The notes below the pieces were generated by a model that worked only from the letters and a program-made list of their open reading frames with translations, ran no database searches and was not told the origin of the DNA. From Devosia oryziradicis (GTDB taxonomy: Bacteria; Pseudomonadota; Alphaproteobacteria; Rhizobiales; Devosiaceae): a DNA stretch of 64,000 nucleotides. Where the stretch lies: contig NZ_CP068047.1 of assembly GCF_016698645.1 (NCBI RefSeq), forward strand, positions 3,011,001-3,075,000, given 5' to 3'. Shown one piece after another: positions 30,692 to 40,416 of this stretch. Positions within the stretch are counted from its first letter, which is position 1. Each line of letters starts with the position of its first letter. The translations under genes were made by a program, and so were the position numbers.

Positions 30692-32848
30692 GTGCAGGAT
30701 CCGTTCTATACCAAGGAAAAGCGCAAGAAATCGGGCGGCATGCTTGCCGCCGATGCGTGGCTGGATTCCTCGCTCTACGAATTCTGGCAGGCGCTGGGCC
30801 GCGGCTATACGCGCTTCCAGGATTTCATGAGCATTTTCCACGTCGCCGGCTTCAAGCGCCTGTTCGTGGAACTGCTCAGCGACGGCTTCTCGTTTTTCGC
30901 CATCGGCTGCGTCCTGATGACGGCTCTGGCCCTGCCCGCCTTCGACGCCACGGCGTCGGGCGAGTTCAACAAGGCCGAGGACTACTCCGTTGTTTTCCTT
31001 GATCGTTTCGGGACGGAAATCGGTCGCCGCGGCATACGCTCCGACGACTCGGTGGCGCTCGATGACATGCCGGACTTCCTGATCAAGGCGACGCTCGCTA
31101 CCGAAGACCGCCGCTTCTACGACCATTTCGGCATCGATGTGGTCGGCACGCTGCGCGCCCTCGCCAGCAATGCCGGCGGCGAGAACTCCACCCAGGGCGG
31201 CTCCTCGATCACCCAGCAGCTGGCCAAAAACCTGTTCCTCAGCTCGGAACGAACCATCGAGCGCAAGATTATCGAGGCCTTCCTCGCGGTGTGGCTCGAG
31301 TGGCACTACACCAAGGACGAGATCCTCAAGCTCTATTTCGACCGCGCCTATATGGGCGGCGGCAATTTCGGCGTAGTGGCGGCGTCGGACTACTATTTCG
31401 GCAAGAAGGTGCAGGACATCAACCTGGCCGAGGCCGCCATGCTGTCGGGCCTGTTCAAGGCCCCCACCCGCTACGCGCCGCACGTGGACCTTGCCGCAGC
31501 CCGCGGCCGCGCCAACCTGGTCCTATCCAACATGGTTGCCGCCGGCTTCCTTACCGAAGGCCAGGTGACCGCAGCGCGGCGCCATCCGGCCACCCCGGTG
31601 AGCCGCGCGGCCGATGCCAATTCCCCCAACTACTTCCTCGACTGGGCATTCGAGCAATCCAAGCTGCTGATCGAGCGCAGCCACCATGCCACCAACAATT
31701 TCGTGGTGCGCACCACCATCGACACGACCCTGCAGAAATATGCCGAAGAGGCCGTCATTTCGACCGTGCTCGAACAGGGCGAGCAGTACAACGTGACGCA
31801 GGCGGCCATGGTGGTCACCGATACCCAGGGCGGCATCCGCGCCATGGTCGGCGGCACCGACTATGCTAAGAGCCAATTCAACCGCGCCATCGTGTCTACC
31901 CGGCAGCCGGGCTCGGCCTTCAAGATTTTCGTCTATTCGGAAGCCTTCGAGCAGCTCGGGCTCACCCCGTCGGACACGATCACCGATCGCCCGGTCTGCA
32001 TTGGCGACTGGTGCCCGCAGAACTATGGGCGCAGCTACAAGGGCACGGTCACGCTGGCCTCGGCGTTTGCGCAGTCGCTCAACACGGTGCCCGTCACGCT
32101 CTCGATCAAGACCGGCCGCGATCCCATCGCTGCGCTCAGCCACCGCATGGGGCTACAGGCCGACTATCCCGTCACGCGTTCGCTGGCGCTCGGTGTGGCC
32201 TCGGTGTCCGTGCTGGACATGACATCATCCTATGCGGTCCTCGCCAACCACGGCTACAAGACACCAGCCTATGGCATCACGCGCATGACCACGCTTACCG
32301 GCGAGCTGGTTTACGAAGTCGATCCTGATGCACCACGCGAGCGGATCCTGAGCGAAACCACCGTCGCCAACATGAACTCCATGCTGCGCGGCGTGATCAC
32401 CGGGGGCACCGGCCGTCGCGCCGACGTGCCCGGCGTGCCGGCCGTCGGCAAATCGGGCACGACGTCGTCCTATCGCGACGCCTGGTTCTGCGGCTTTACC
32501 GGCAATTATGTCGCCGCCGTTTGGTTCGGCAATGACGACTATCACCCGACCAACAACCTGACGGGTGGCACCCTTCCGGCCATAACCTGGCAGAAGTTCA
32601 TGGCCTATGCGCATACCAATATCGACATCCAGCCGGTATTCGGCGTCGATTTCGCCATCGAACCCACGGTCGTGGCCGAAGCCGACCCAGCCGCGGTGGA
32701 AGAGGAAGTCGCCCAGCGCCCGCCCAGCCTCACCCCTGCCGCGGCTCGCAAGCTCGTCGACCTCGCCGATCGCTTCGCGGCGAGCCTGGAGTCGCAGGCG
32801 CCCCCAGTCGATCAGGCGAGCGTGCAGGCCGGTACGCAAGGACTTTAG
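30692..32848 (+). CDS. Class A penicillin-binding protein (GT51 transglycosylase-transpeptidase)
   Basis: About 718 residues. A long N-terminal cytoplasmic part, a membrane helix at about 66-83, GT51 with catalytic Glu in ATEDRRFYDHFGID, GGSSITQQLAKNLF, and a transpeptidase with SAFK (Ser near 408), SLN and KSGT (near 587). GTG at 30692 has AGGGG six bases ahead; TTG at 30689 is an alternative. It polymerises and cross-links murein. PBP1A-type by motif order. The C-terminal 90 residues are disordered and acidic. Confidence 0.9.
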   Translation: MQDPFYTKEKRKKSGGMLAADAWLDSSLYEFWQALGRGYTRFQDFMSIFHVAGFKRLFVELLSDGFSFFAIGCVLMTALALPAFDATASGEFNKAEDYSVVFLDRFGTEIGRRGIRSDDSVALDDMPDFLIKATLATEDRRFYDHFGIDVVGTLRALASNAGGENSTQGGSSITQQLAKNLFLSSERTIERKIIEAFLAVWLEWHYTKDEILKLYFDRAYMGGGNFGVVAASDYYFGKKVQDINLAEAAMLSGLFKAPTRYAPHVDLAAARGRANLVLSNMVAAGFLTEGQVTAARRHPATPVSRAADANSPNYFLDWAFEQSKLLIERSHHATNNFVVRTTIDTTLQKYAEEAVISTVLEQGEQYNVTQAAMVVTDTQGGIRAMVGGTDYAKSQFNRAIVSTRQPGSAFKIFVYSEAFEQLGLTPSDTITDRPVCIGDWCPQNYGRSYKGTVTLASAFAQSLNTVPVTLSIKTGRDPIAALSHRMGLQADYPVTRSLALGVASVSVLDMTSSYAVLANHGYKTPAYGITRMTTLTGELVYEVDPDAPRERILSETTVANMNSMLRGVITGGTGRRADVPGVPAVGKSGTTSSYRDAWFCGFTGNYVAAVWFGNDDYHPTNNLTGGTLPAITWQKFMAYAHTNIDIQPVFGVDFAIEPTVVAEADPAAVEEEVAQRPPSLTPAAARKLVDLADRFAASLESQAPPVDQASVQAGTQGL

Positions 32849-32970
32849 TGGCGCTACGGCCGTCACTTGACCCTTCCGCGTCCATGGCCCCCTTGCTACA
32901 AGCGTCATAGCCATTCCGCGCGCAGGTCTCCCGTCAATGCCGTCCACCGCATCTCCGAGCCGCTAGACCC

Positions 32971-33543
32971 GTGCGTTTCGTCCTCTACCTTCTCATGATG
33001 ATCGCGGTGGCGCTGGGGGTGGGCTTCGGCCTCAGCTACTATGCGCTGACTGATGGACGCTTGTTCGGCGTGGCGCAGGTCGGCCCCTGGCATGCCTGGC
33101 CGGATGTGGGCTCCAGCGCGCCCAACCCCTATACGCGAGGCCATCTGGCCCGCACCGCAGCCCTTGAACTGGGTCAGGCCGAGGGTCTGCAGTTCACCGC
33201 GACAGTCGACAGCGATGGCGAGCCGCTGACGCGCAACTGCGGCTATCGCATCGATGGCAAGACACCGCTCGCCACGTTCTGGACGCTGGTGGCGGTCGAC
33301 GAGGCCGGCATCAACATTGCGGCGCCCGATGTGGCTCCGGCCATGCACAGCAACGCCATTGCGCGCGCGCCGGACGGGTCGATCATCATCAACGTGGGCA
33401 CGCGGCTGCTGCCGCAGAACTGGCTCGAGCTGACCGGCGAGGGGCCGTTCAAACTGGTATTGACCCTCTACGACACAGCGGCCTTTTCCGGCTTCTCGAG
33501 CGACGCCTCGATGCCATCGATCGTGCGGAGAGATTGCGCATGA
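32971..33543 (+). CDS. DUF1214 membrane-anchored protein
   Basis: A 190-residue protein with an N-terminal membrane anchor (VLYLLMMIAVALGVGFGL) and a DUF1214 beta domain (NPYTRGHLARTAALELGQAEGLQF, GKTPLATFWTLVAVDEAG). In other bacteria DUF1254 and DUF1214 are one protein; here they are two overlapping genes. Function unknown. Confidence 0.83.
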   Translation: MRFVLYLLMMIAVALGVGFGLSYYALTDGRLFGVAQVGPWHAWPDVGSSAPNPYTRGHLARTAALELGQAEGLQFTATVDSDGEPLTRNCGYRIDGKTPLATFWTLVAVDEAGINIAAPDVAPAMHSNAIARAPDGSIIINVGTRLLPQNWLELTGEGPFKLVLTLYDTAAFSGFSSDASMPSIVRRDCA

Positions 33544-34085
33544 TCCGTCCCCTGCTCTGGCTTATTGGCGGCGTGGTGCTGGGCGGCATCATCCACATCA
33601 TCGTGATCCTGACCCTGCCCGCCCTGGCCGAACAGTCGGTCTGGAGCCGCGTCGCATCGCTTGACGCCGACAATCGCATGGTCATCCTGCCTGCCATTGC
33701 GGCGGGCGAGCCAAATCCCCTGGGCCTCGATCCGGAGCTGGCCTACGGCCTGTGCCGCATCGACCTGGCCAATGGTCCGGCCTATATCAGCGGCGTCCTG
33801 CCCGATGCGTTCTGGTCGGTTGCGCTGTTCGACCCCTCAGGCATAGTCACCTATTCGACCACCAACCGCGACGGCATCGGCCAGACGCTGGAGCTTGGCA
33901 TCTTCAACGCCGCCCAGACTAGGCTCCTGGCCCAGCAGCAGCTCGATATCGCCGAGGGCCTTCTGGTCGTCGAGTCGGCAAGCGACAAGCTCCTCGTCCT
34001 CGTCCGCCTCGCCCCTCCCCACCAAGCCATGCGCGCCCGCTTCGAGCAGCAACTATCCGCTGTAAGCTGCGGAACGCGAGGCTGA
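33540..34085 (+). CDS. DUF1254 membrane-anchored protein
   Basis: A 181-residue protein, ATG overlapping the DUF1214 stop. N-terminal membrane helix (LLWLIGGVVLGGIIHIIVI), then DUF1254: SVWSRVASLDADNRMVILP and DPELAYGLCRIDLANGPAYISGVLPDAFWSVALFD. It completes a split DUF1254/DUF1214 pair, presumably one complex in the cell envelope. Confidence 0.83.
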   Translation: MIRPLLWLIGGVVLGGIIHIIVILTLPALAEQSVWSRVASLDADNRMVILPAIAAGEPNPLGLDPELAYGLCRIDLANGPAYISGVLPDAFWSVALFDPSGIVTYSTTNRDGIGQTLELGIFNAAQTRLLAQQQLDIAEGLLVVESASDKLLVLVRLAPPHQAMRARFEQQLSAVSCGTRG

Positions 34086-34205
34086 GGCGGGCATCTCCAC
34101 GACCGAAACCTTCGGAGATGCGCAGGGGGCGACTGGAACAGTCATTCCAGCGCGAACGGACCGACAACCCGGCACGAGTGCTAGGTCGCAGGACCATTGT
34201 GACCT

Positions 34206-36314
34206 TCAGAAGATAAAGTCGTCCGCTGCCAGGTTGCCCTTCAGAAAATTCGTGATGACGAGAACGTCGTCGGGGTTGATGCGGATTTCGACGTTGTTCC
34301 CCACCTGAATGGCAGAAGCCATGGCCGCGCTGTAATTAGCGAAGCCTGCACCTTGCAGGTTTATTCGATCGCCTGCTCCAGTGCCGCCCTCGAACCCGTA
34401 GATTGTATCGCGGCCATAGCCGGCGCCGCCGTAGCGGTAGATGTCATTTCCGGCACCGCCGGTAAGGCTGTCGTTGCCGATACCACCATCAAGATAGTCA
34501 CTGCCGCCCCGCCCATCGAGGGTGTCGTTCCCGCCCAGGCCATACAGGTAGTTGTCGCCAGCGGTGCCGTAACCGTAGTCCGAGTTCTTGGTAAGGATAA
34601 GGCCTTCTATGTTGACGTAGGTATCGCCCGCCGCCGCACCGGTTCCCGCAACGATGTTGGCGAGATCCGCGGTAAGCCCACCATATCCGGCATCGTCGAA
34701 GCGAGCATAGTCTAGACCATTGCCACCATCGAGATAGTCTGCGCCGTTCGAGCCGAACAGGTTGTCATTGCCATCCTGGGTGTAGATGTAGTTGTTACCT
34801 CCATCACCGTAGACGTAGTCATTGCCATAATAGGTGATGATGCCTTCAATGCCGGTGAAGGTGTCGCCCTTGGCAGCCCCAGTGCCGACCGCAGCGCTGG
34901 CGAGCGAAACTCGAATATCGCCATAGGCCGCGTCATCGTAGCGGGCATAGTCGACGGTACCGTCGCCGCCATTGAGGGCATCAGCCCCCCACCCGCCGAA
35001 AAGCTGATCGTTGTCACTTCCCCCAAACAAAGCGTCGTTGCCCGTGCCGCCATACAGCCTGTCGGCTCCAGCATCACCACGTAGGGTATCGGACCCGGCG
35101 TCACCCTTGAGCAGGTCCGCGCCGCCGCCGCCTGATACCGTGTCGTCCCCATCACCGGTGATGATGGTGTCTACGAATGTTGATCCAACATAGTCGTCGT
35201 TGTCGCTGGTACCGGCAAGTTCGATCCCTCGCTCCCGGGGGTCAAAGATTTTCATTACCAAATCCCGGGCGTTTCCGTCTGCTACACCATTAGACGAGTA
35301 GGATACCGCAAAGCGGCCATCCGCCAGCATCGCAAGGAACGGTTGGTTTTGAACGTACCCATTGCTTTCAATAGTGAACGCGTTGCTGTTCGCTGTCCCA
35401 TCGGCGTTGAACATTTGCCCGACGATGTTGTCATTGCTGGCCGTTACAATGACAAACCGGCCATCCGGCAATCCTAGAATTTGGGGGGAAAAGTCGGAGC
35501 CTCCCAGCTGAGCTGGAGTCAACAACCCCGTAACAGGTTGACCGACTTGGTCAAAAATCCTGTACTGCAACACGCCGTCGACGCCTGACCCCGCCCGATA
35601 GGCAATCGCAAAGCCACCACTCGCTAGGCCGGTAACACTGACTTCATGGTCCTGGCCACTAGCGGCTGGTACTGAGTTAGCTAGAAGCAGCGCCTCCCCA
35701 AAACGCGCGCCCTCATCAAGGCGCGAGCCGCGGATCGTATTATCGCTCCGATCGATCCACACAGCAATCTGAAGGCCATTTGCAAGTACGGCGATGTCCG
35801 GGTTGTCTTGAACGCCAGCAACCCCAACTCCGCCAGTGACCTCGTCCGGGCTGAATCTTAGATTGCCGAAGCTATCGTATGCCGATCGATAGATATCTCC
35901 CTCGCCGGCGCCAGGAGAACTATTGACGACAACAACATATCCTCGGCTTGACGCAATAGCTACGCTGTCCTGCTGTCCAGCCGTTGCCTGTGTAATGACA
36001 GCAGACCTCATCCCACTTACTGCCAATGTTTGAAGGTTGACGTCGCCAGCTTGGTCGATCCAGGCCACTCCCACTCGACCTCCACCGAGGCTAGCAACAT
36101 CGATGCTTTGCGTGCCCCCCGAAGGAGCCGCAAATGTCGAGATCAGGCCGTAGCTACCAAAGAACCCACCCTCGTATCCGTTTACCGACTGCCAAGCAGC
36201 AAATATATGTCCGCTAGCGGTACCCACAATATGTGGGAAATACTGCCCACCTGCCGGCGGAAACCATCCAACGTTTAAATTGATTGTTCCGCCGACCTGA
36301 ACAGGCACACCCAT
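34206..36314 (-). CDS. RTX (hemolysin-type calcium-binding) secreted protein
   Basis: The 702-residue protein starts with ATG 36314, behind GGAGG. No Sec signal. Residues about 1-370 are beta-propeller-like repeats ending in AVWIDRS, GFAIAYRAG, RFVIVTAS and RFAVSYSS. Residues about 390-470 hold RTX nonapeptides (GGTGNDALFGGSDNDQLFGG). Two 80-residue modules follow, each opening DYARYDDA/DYARFDDA and ending GADYLDGG. The end, FLKGNLAADDFIF, resembles a type I secretion signal. No T1SS transporter genes lie nearby. The gene has visibly lower GC (about 55% in parts) than the window, consistent with transfer. Confidence 0.85.
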   Translation of the reverse strand: MGVPVQVGGTINLNVGWFPPAGGQYFPHIVGTASGHIFAAWQSVNGYEGGFFGSYGLISTFAAPSGGTQSIDVASLGGGRVGVAWIDQAGDVNLQTLAVSGMRSAVITQATAGQQDSVAIASSRGYVVVVNSSPGAGEGDIYRSAYDSFGNLRFSPDEVTGGVGVAGVQDNPDIAVLANGLQIAVWIDRSDNTIRGSRLDEGARFGEALLLANSVPAASGQDHEVSVTGLASGGFAIAYRAGSGVDGVLQYRIFDQVGQPVTGLLTPAQLGGSDFSPQILGLPDGRFVIVTASNDNIVGQMFNADGTANSNAFTIESNGYVQNQPFLAMLADGRFAVSYSSNGVADGNARDLVMKIFDPRERGIELAGTSDNDDYVGSTFVDTIITGDGDDTVSGGGGADLLKGDAGSDTLRGDAGADRLYGGTGNDALFGGSDNDQLFGGWGADALNGGDGTVDYARYDDAAYGDIRVSLASAAVGTGAAKGDTFTGIEGIITYYGNDYVYGDGGNNYIYTQDGNDNLFGSNGADYLDGGNGLDYARFDDAGYGGLTADLANIVAGTGAAAGDTYVNIEGLILTKNSDYGYGTAGDNYLYGLGGNDTLDGRGGSDYLDGGIGNDSLTGGAGNDIYRYGGAGYGRDTIYGFEGGTGAGDRINLQGAGFANYSAAMASAIQVGNNVEIRINPDDVLVITNFLKGNLAADDFIF

Positions 36315-36382
36315 TTTGACCTCCGCAATCAAGGAAGATGAGGCTATGCCGACGTGCGGCCGGAGGCAAGAGACGGTCGAAT

Positions 36383-36388
36383 ATTATA
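36383..36388 (-). promoter_or_regulatory. Candidate -10 element of the RTX gene
   Basis: On the minus strand a perfect TATAAT hexamer lies 69 bp before the RTX start codon in AT-rich surroundings. No good -35 is seen at 16-18 bp, so the promoter may need an activator. Confidence 0.35.
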
Positions 36389-36509
36389 GCGCAGTGAGCC
36401 CAATAAGAAAGGCACTCTGACGTGCACTGTCAGACAAGGCCATTCCTGCAGACTACGGGCAAATAATACAATGTCTTGGCCTTAGTAACTCTCACTTTGG
36501 GCCCGCGCC

Positions 36510-37700
36510 TTACAGCACCCCCAACACCCCGCCCGCCACTCCCAGTGACACGACTACGATCCAGGGCGGTGACTTCCAGGCCACCAGCGCGACGAAGCCG
36601 ACCAAGGCCAGGGTGAAGTCGGTTGGGGTGAGCACGGCGCTGGTCCAGACGGGGTTGTAGAGGGCGGTGCCGAGGATGCCGACCACCGCGGCATTGGCCC
36701 CCCGCATCCCTGCCTGCATGAGTGGCCTAGTCCGCAGGGCATCCCAAAACGGCAGCACACCCACAAGCAGCAGGAAGCCGGGCAGAAAGATCGCCACCAG
36801 CGCAATAGCCGCGCCGACGAGCCCGCCATCGGCCGCGCCGAGATAGGCCGCGAAGGTGAAAAGCGGCCCGGGCACCGCCTGGGCCGCGCCATAGCCGGCA
36901 AGAAAAGTGTCCCGGTTCACCCAGCCGCTCGCCACGGTCTCCGCATCGAGCAAGGGCAGCACCACATGCCCGCCGCCGAAGACCAACGCCCCGGCGCGGT
37001 AGAATGCATCGAACAGGTCGAGCCAGTGGCCACCAGACGCCGCGGCAAACAGGGGCAGTCCGACAAGCAGGGCCGCAAAGAGCGTGAGGCTGGTGAGCCC
37101 AGTCATGCGGCTGATGGTAAAGCGGCTGGCCGATGTCGCGCCTTGTCCGCCATCACGGCAAATGACCAGCCCAGCCAACGCGCCCAGGGCAATAGCCGCC
37201 ACCTGCGCCAGGGCACCGCCCAGAATGGCGGTGATAGCGACGGCGACCACCGCAATGGCGGCCCTGTTGGCATCGGGCGCCAGGGTCCGGGCCATGCCCC
37301 AGACGGCCTGCGCGACCACCGCGACTGCGACCAACTTCAGCCCGTGCAGCACGCCCTCCGCCGCGGCCCCATCCAAGGCAGCAGAGCCAAGGGCCAGCAT
37401 CGTCATCAGCAGTGCCGAGGGCAGGGTGAAAGCGGTCCAGGCCGCGAGGGCGCCTAGTGGGCCAGCGCGCCAGAGCCCGAGGGCGAAACCGACCTGGCTC
37501 GATGCCGGTCCGGGCAGGAACTGGCAAAGCGCCACCAGGTCGGCATAGGCCACTTCGCCCATCCAGCGCCGACGGACGACGATTTCGTCGCGAAAATAGC
37601 CCAGATGGGCGATCGGCCCGCCAAATGAGGTGAGCCCGAGCTTGAGGAAAGCCAGGAATACCTCGCCCGCCGAACCGATTCTGGCTGCTGGCTGCTCCAC
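36510..37700 (-). CDS. chrA: Chromate transporter ChrA
   Basis: A 396-residue, two-half CHR family membrane protein: FLAFLKLGLTSFGGPIAHLGYF and LCQFLPGPASSQVGFALG in the first half, RAGALVFGGGHVVLPLL and AQAVPGPLFTFAAYLG in the second. It exports chromate or a related anion. Start GTG 37700. Monocistronic, with about 180 bp to the RTX gene. Confidence 0.92.
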   Translation of the reverse strand: MEQPAARIGSAGEVFLAFLKLGLTSFGGPIAHLGYFRDEIVVRRRWMGEVAYADLVALCQFLPGPASSQVGFALGLWRAGPLGALAAWTAFTLPSALLMTMLALGSAALDGAAAEGVLHGLKLVAVAVVAQAVWGMARTLAPDANRAAIAVVAVAITAILGGALAQVAAIALGALAGLVICRDGGQGATSASRFTISRMTGLTSLTLFAALLVGLPLFAAASGGHWLDLFDAFYRAGALVFGGGHVVLPLLDAETVASGWVNRDTFLAGYGAAQAVPGPLFTFAAYLGAADGGLVGAAIALVAIFLPGFLLLVGVLPFWDALRTRPLMQAGMRGANAAVVGILGTALYNPVWTSAVLTPTDFTLALVGFVALVAWKSPPWIVVVSLGVAGGVLGVL

Positions 37701-37719
37701 ACCCGCCCCTTTTGCCGCG

Positions 37720-38595
37720 CTACTTGGGCAGCACGACCTCGGTGTCGCCCATATGCTGGAAGCGTGACGGTATCACGACATCGCCGCCGCCATGGGCTGC
37801 ACTGGCGTCGGAGCAGAAGTCCCGGCGGTTGGCCCGGTTCACGTAGACCGACATGCGCCGCAAGGCCTCGTCCACCGCAAGCGACTGCTCATGGGGCGTT
37901 TCGACCAGCAGGTTGTCCAGCGCGTAGTCGTAGCTCGAATAGCGGTAGTTCAGGGCCCGCACGAACCAGTCGATGAAGGCCGTGTTCTCATACTTGCGCG
38001 CCGCCACTTCCTGGCCGATGCGGGGCGGCAGGTCGTGGCCCAGCCCGTCATAGGCAATGGCGCGCTGGCGGTCGATTTCAATCACCTTGCAGATCGCGAG
38101 GAAGGTGGTGGGCAAGGTGTCGATATCGGCGGTGATATGCCGGCCAACGGTTGAATAGCGCGTGCGCGAGGACTGGTATTCGGTTCGGCTCAGCCACTGG
38201 TAGTAGCGCTCGATGGTGAAGGTCTCGTCGCGCGGCGCGACGATGCGGGTGCGCTGCAGCTCGACGGCGCTGTCGAACTGCCAGTCCTGGGCGTGGGCCG
38301 CCACCAGGAAGCGCCAGACGCGGTCATGCATCTCGTCTTCCTGGTCGGTCTTGTTGAAGCGCGACACCGGCTCGCCGCGATTGGCGGCGATGAAGTCGCC
38401 CACGGCCGGCATGGCCGTATCATGGGTCCAGCTGGGGGCGGCGCGGCCGAAATCGCCCACCGGGCGCGCAACGCAACCGGCCAGTATTGCGGTCAGGGCC
38501 AGAGCGACTGTCGAACGAACGAGGTTAGCCACGCCTGCGCTTTGGCCGCGTCGGATCGAGCCTGGTATTTGGCGGCTGCGACGTCCCGCGCTCAT
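37720..38595 (-). CDS. Lipoprotein of unknown function
   Basis: Lipobox LTAILAGC near residue 41 if ATG 38595 is used; GTG 38532 would give a normal-length signal. The mature protein (about 250 residues) is helical with many aromatic and Arg/Asp pairs (FTIERYYQWLSRTEYQSSRTRY, FVRALNYRYSSYDYALDNLL). I recognise no family. It lies 20 bp upstream of chrA on the same strand and could share a transcript. Confidence 0.68.
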   Translation of the reverse strand: MSAGRRSRQIPGSIRRGQSAGVANLVRSTVALALTAILAGCVARPVGDFGRAAPSWTHDTAMPAVGDFIAANRGEPVSRFNKTDQEDEMHDRVWRFLVAAHAQDWQFDSAVELQRTRIVAPRDETFTIERYYQWLSRTEYQSSRTRYSTVGRHITADIDTLPTTFLAICKVIEIDRQRAIAYDGLGHDLPPRIGQEVAARKYENTAFIDWFVRALNYRYSSYDYALDNLLVETPHEQSLAVDEALRRMSVYVNRANRRDFCSDASAAHGGGDVVIPSRFQHMGDTEVVLPK

Positions 38596-38894
38596 AACGC
38601 ACCCCGGTAAAAATCAGTATCTGGGCACCGCCGGGCCGGTCGGCCCCGCTGGTGGCAGCTTTGCGCCGCCGATCAAATTTGACGAGCTTTCCCAAGCTGT
38701 CCTCCAGTTGCTCGCTCCTCCATTCCCATTGGAGGCCACGGTTCGCGTTGCAAATCGGTGGTGTGACGCCCCTCGCACCCCTTGCTCAGGTCCCTATTAA
38801 GAGATCGTCAAGGTTAACAGTCTGCTAACGAATTGGCGGCAAGAGTGAATGCGCACCGAATGTGGTGCGATTCCGAATAGACGGTTGCCCGGAC

Positions 38895-40043
38895 ATGCTT
38901 GGTTTTCAGCCTTACGAGACGTTTCAACTGCTCATCGAGACGGGTGGCGTCGACCGTACGAATACCTTGCTGATCGCGGCCTGCGACGCCTATGCGCGGC
39001 GCGGCAAGCCCACGCCTCCCGAAATGGAACAGTTCGAAGCCCTGGCCGGCCGGCTGTTCCCCATTGCCGGCCCGCAGGCCCGCGCCAAGGGCGCTGCTAT
39101 CCTGGGCCGGGCCGAGATGCTGTCCCCTGCCCTGGAGCAGCTGGTGGTCGATCATATCGGGGAAGACCTCAACACCTTCCTGGCCGGCGCTGCGGAATTG
39201 AGCGAGCCGACCATGCTCGAGATCATCGCCCGCTATGACGTGCCGGGTGCCGCCACCATTGCGGCGCGCGACGACCTCAGCAATGTCGTGCTGGCCAAGC
39301 TCTTCCAGATGAATTCGCGCAAGGTTTACCGGGCCTTGGCGTCCAATCTCGCCATCGTGCCGCGCGGCGCCTATCTCAGCGCCCTCGCCCGATCCGCGCA
39401 GATGGACCACCTGGTTGCCGATTCGCTGGCCAAGCGCGCCGATTTCGATGCGGCCCTGCTGGCTCCGGCCTTTTTCGACCTGTCAGATATCGATCGCGTC
39501 AAGGTCATCCAGGCCTTCGCCCATCGCGAGACGCCCAAGGCGCCGATCAGCAAGACCATCGAGCAACTCACTGTCGCCAATCAGGAATTGACCAAGGCGC
39601 TGATGAAGCTGTTCTCCGAGAACCGCCGTCCCGAGGTCACGCGCCTGTTGTCGCAGATTACCGGGCTCGATGAGGTGCGGTGCGGGCAGATTGCCCATGA
39701 CGTGACCGGCGCGTCGCTCTTCGTCATCCTGCGGGCCTTTGGCTGCACGGCCTATGACGGTCTCAAGGTGCTGATCCATGCCACCAGCCACGACGCCGAG
39801 CGCTCCCGGGCCCTGGCGGATTTCGCCACCTTGTTCGGCAATGTCAGCCCGGAATCAATGGCTTACCTGATGAGCGCCTGGCGCGGCGAGGTGAACCTGC
39901 TCGAGCTCAACAAGCCCGAATACAAGCCCTTCGTCGAAACCAGCCGTCGTACGCCGGCCAATACGCTGGCGCCGGCGCACAACCCGGTGGTGGACCAGGC
40001 CATCGAAGCCCTGGCACGCATCGGCGTGCGGCGTGCCGGCTGA
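38895..40043 (+). CDS. DUF2336 protein
   Basis: The 382-residue soluble alpha-helical protein carries the DUF2336 region: LGFQPYETFQLLIETGG, LSEPTMLEIIARYDVPGAATIAARDDLSNVVL. ATG 38895 fits the family start; GTG 38862 would add 11 residues. The family is common in motile alphaproteobacteria and has no agreed function. A 266-bp gap upstream has no gene. Confidence 0.85.
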   Translation: MLGFQPYETFQLLIETGGVDRTNTLLIAACDAYARRGKPTPPEMEQFEALAGRLFPIAGPQARAKGAAILGRAEMLSPALEQLVVDHIGEDLNTFLAGAAELSEPTMLEIIARYDVPGAATIAARDDLSNVVLAKLFQMNSRKVYRALASNLAIVPRGAYLSALARSAQMDHLVADSLAKRADFDAALLAPAFFDLSDIDRVKVIQAFAHRETPKAPISKTIEQLTVANQELTKALMKLFSENRRPEVTRLLSQITGLDEVRCGQIAHDVTGASLFVILRAFGCTAYDGLKVLIHATSHDAERSRALADFATLFGNVSPESMAYLMSAWRGEVNLLELNKPEYKPFVETSRRTPANTLAPAHNPVVDQAIEALARIGVRRAG

Positions 40044-40082
40044 TTGCTGCAAGACTTCTTGCGGATTGCCTGCACGTGCACG

Positions 40083-40415
40083 CTAGACGACTTCGATGCC
40101 GAGGTCATCGCCGCGCAGGTCGATGCTGAGCACCCACAGGTCGGGATCGAACTCCACCTCGCGCGCGATGCGCTCGCTGACCTTGGCCGGCTCGACATGG
40201 TCGAAGCGGCGTTGAAACACCAGGCTGGCATCGTCTTTCCGGCTGGCCATGGGCGCGGGCGTGAACAGCGATCGCGTCCCGTCGAGATGGTCGACCTCGA
40301 TGAACACCTGGCCGGCGATGGGGTCGCCCCGCCGGGCGACCACGCACATATGGCCTAAATCGTTGTGACGGCGCACGAAGACGCTGCACCACAGGTCGCT
40401 GCGCAGCGTGCTCAC
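40083..40415 (-). CDS. DUF1491 protein
   Basis: A 110-residue protein: STLRSDLWCSVFVRRHNDLG, GRQ-like and FIEVDHLDG segments, LFTPAP, and SERIAREVEFDPDLWVLSIDL match DUF1491. GTG 40415 is placed just after the stop of the peptidoglycan-binding gene, so it is coupled. Typical of Rhizobiales operons with a DivJ-like kinase. Confidence 0.83.
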   Translation of the reverse strand: MSTLRSDLWCSVFVRRHNDLGHMCVVARRGDPIAGQVFIEVDHLDGTRSLFTPAPMASRKDDASLVFQRRFDHVEPAKVSERIAREVEFDPDLWVLSIDLRGDDLGIEVV

Positions 40416-40416
40416 G

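Noticed and set aside
34700..35100. Short-period repeats that look like a CRISPR or tandem repeat
   Set aside because: They are the codons of RTX nonapeptide and module repeats; no constant repeat with unique spacers.
38814..38828. TTAA-N7-CTAA, a possible CtrA site before the DUF2336 gene
   Set aside because: One half site is off consensus and AT-rich matches of this quality are expected by chance; kept only as a hint.
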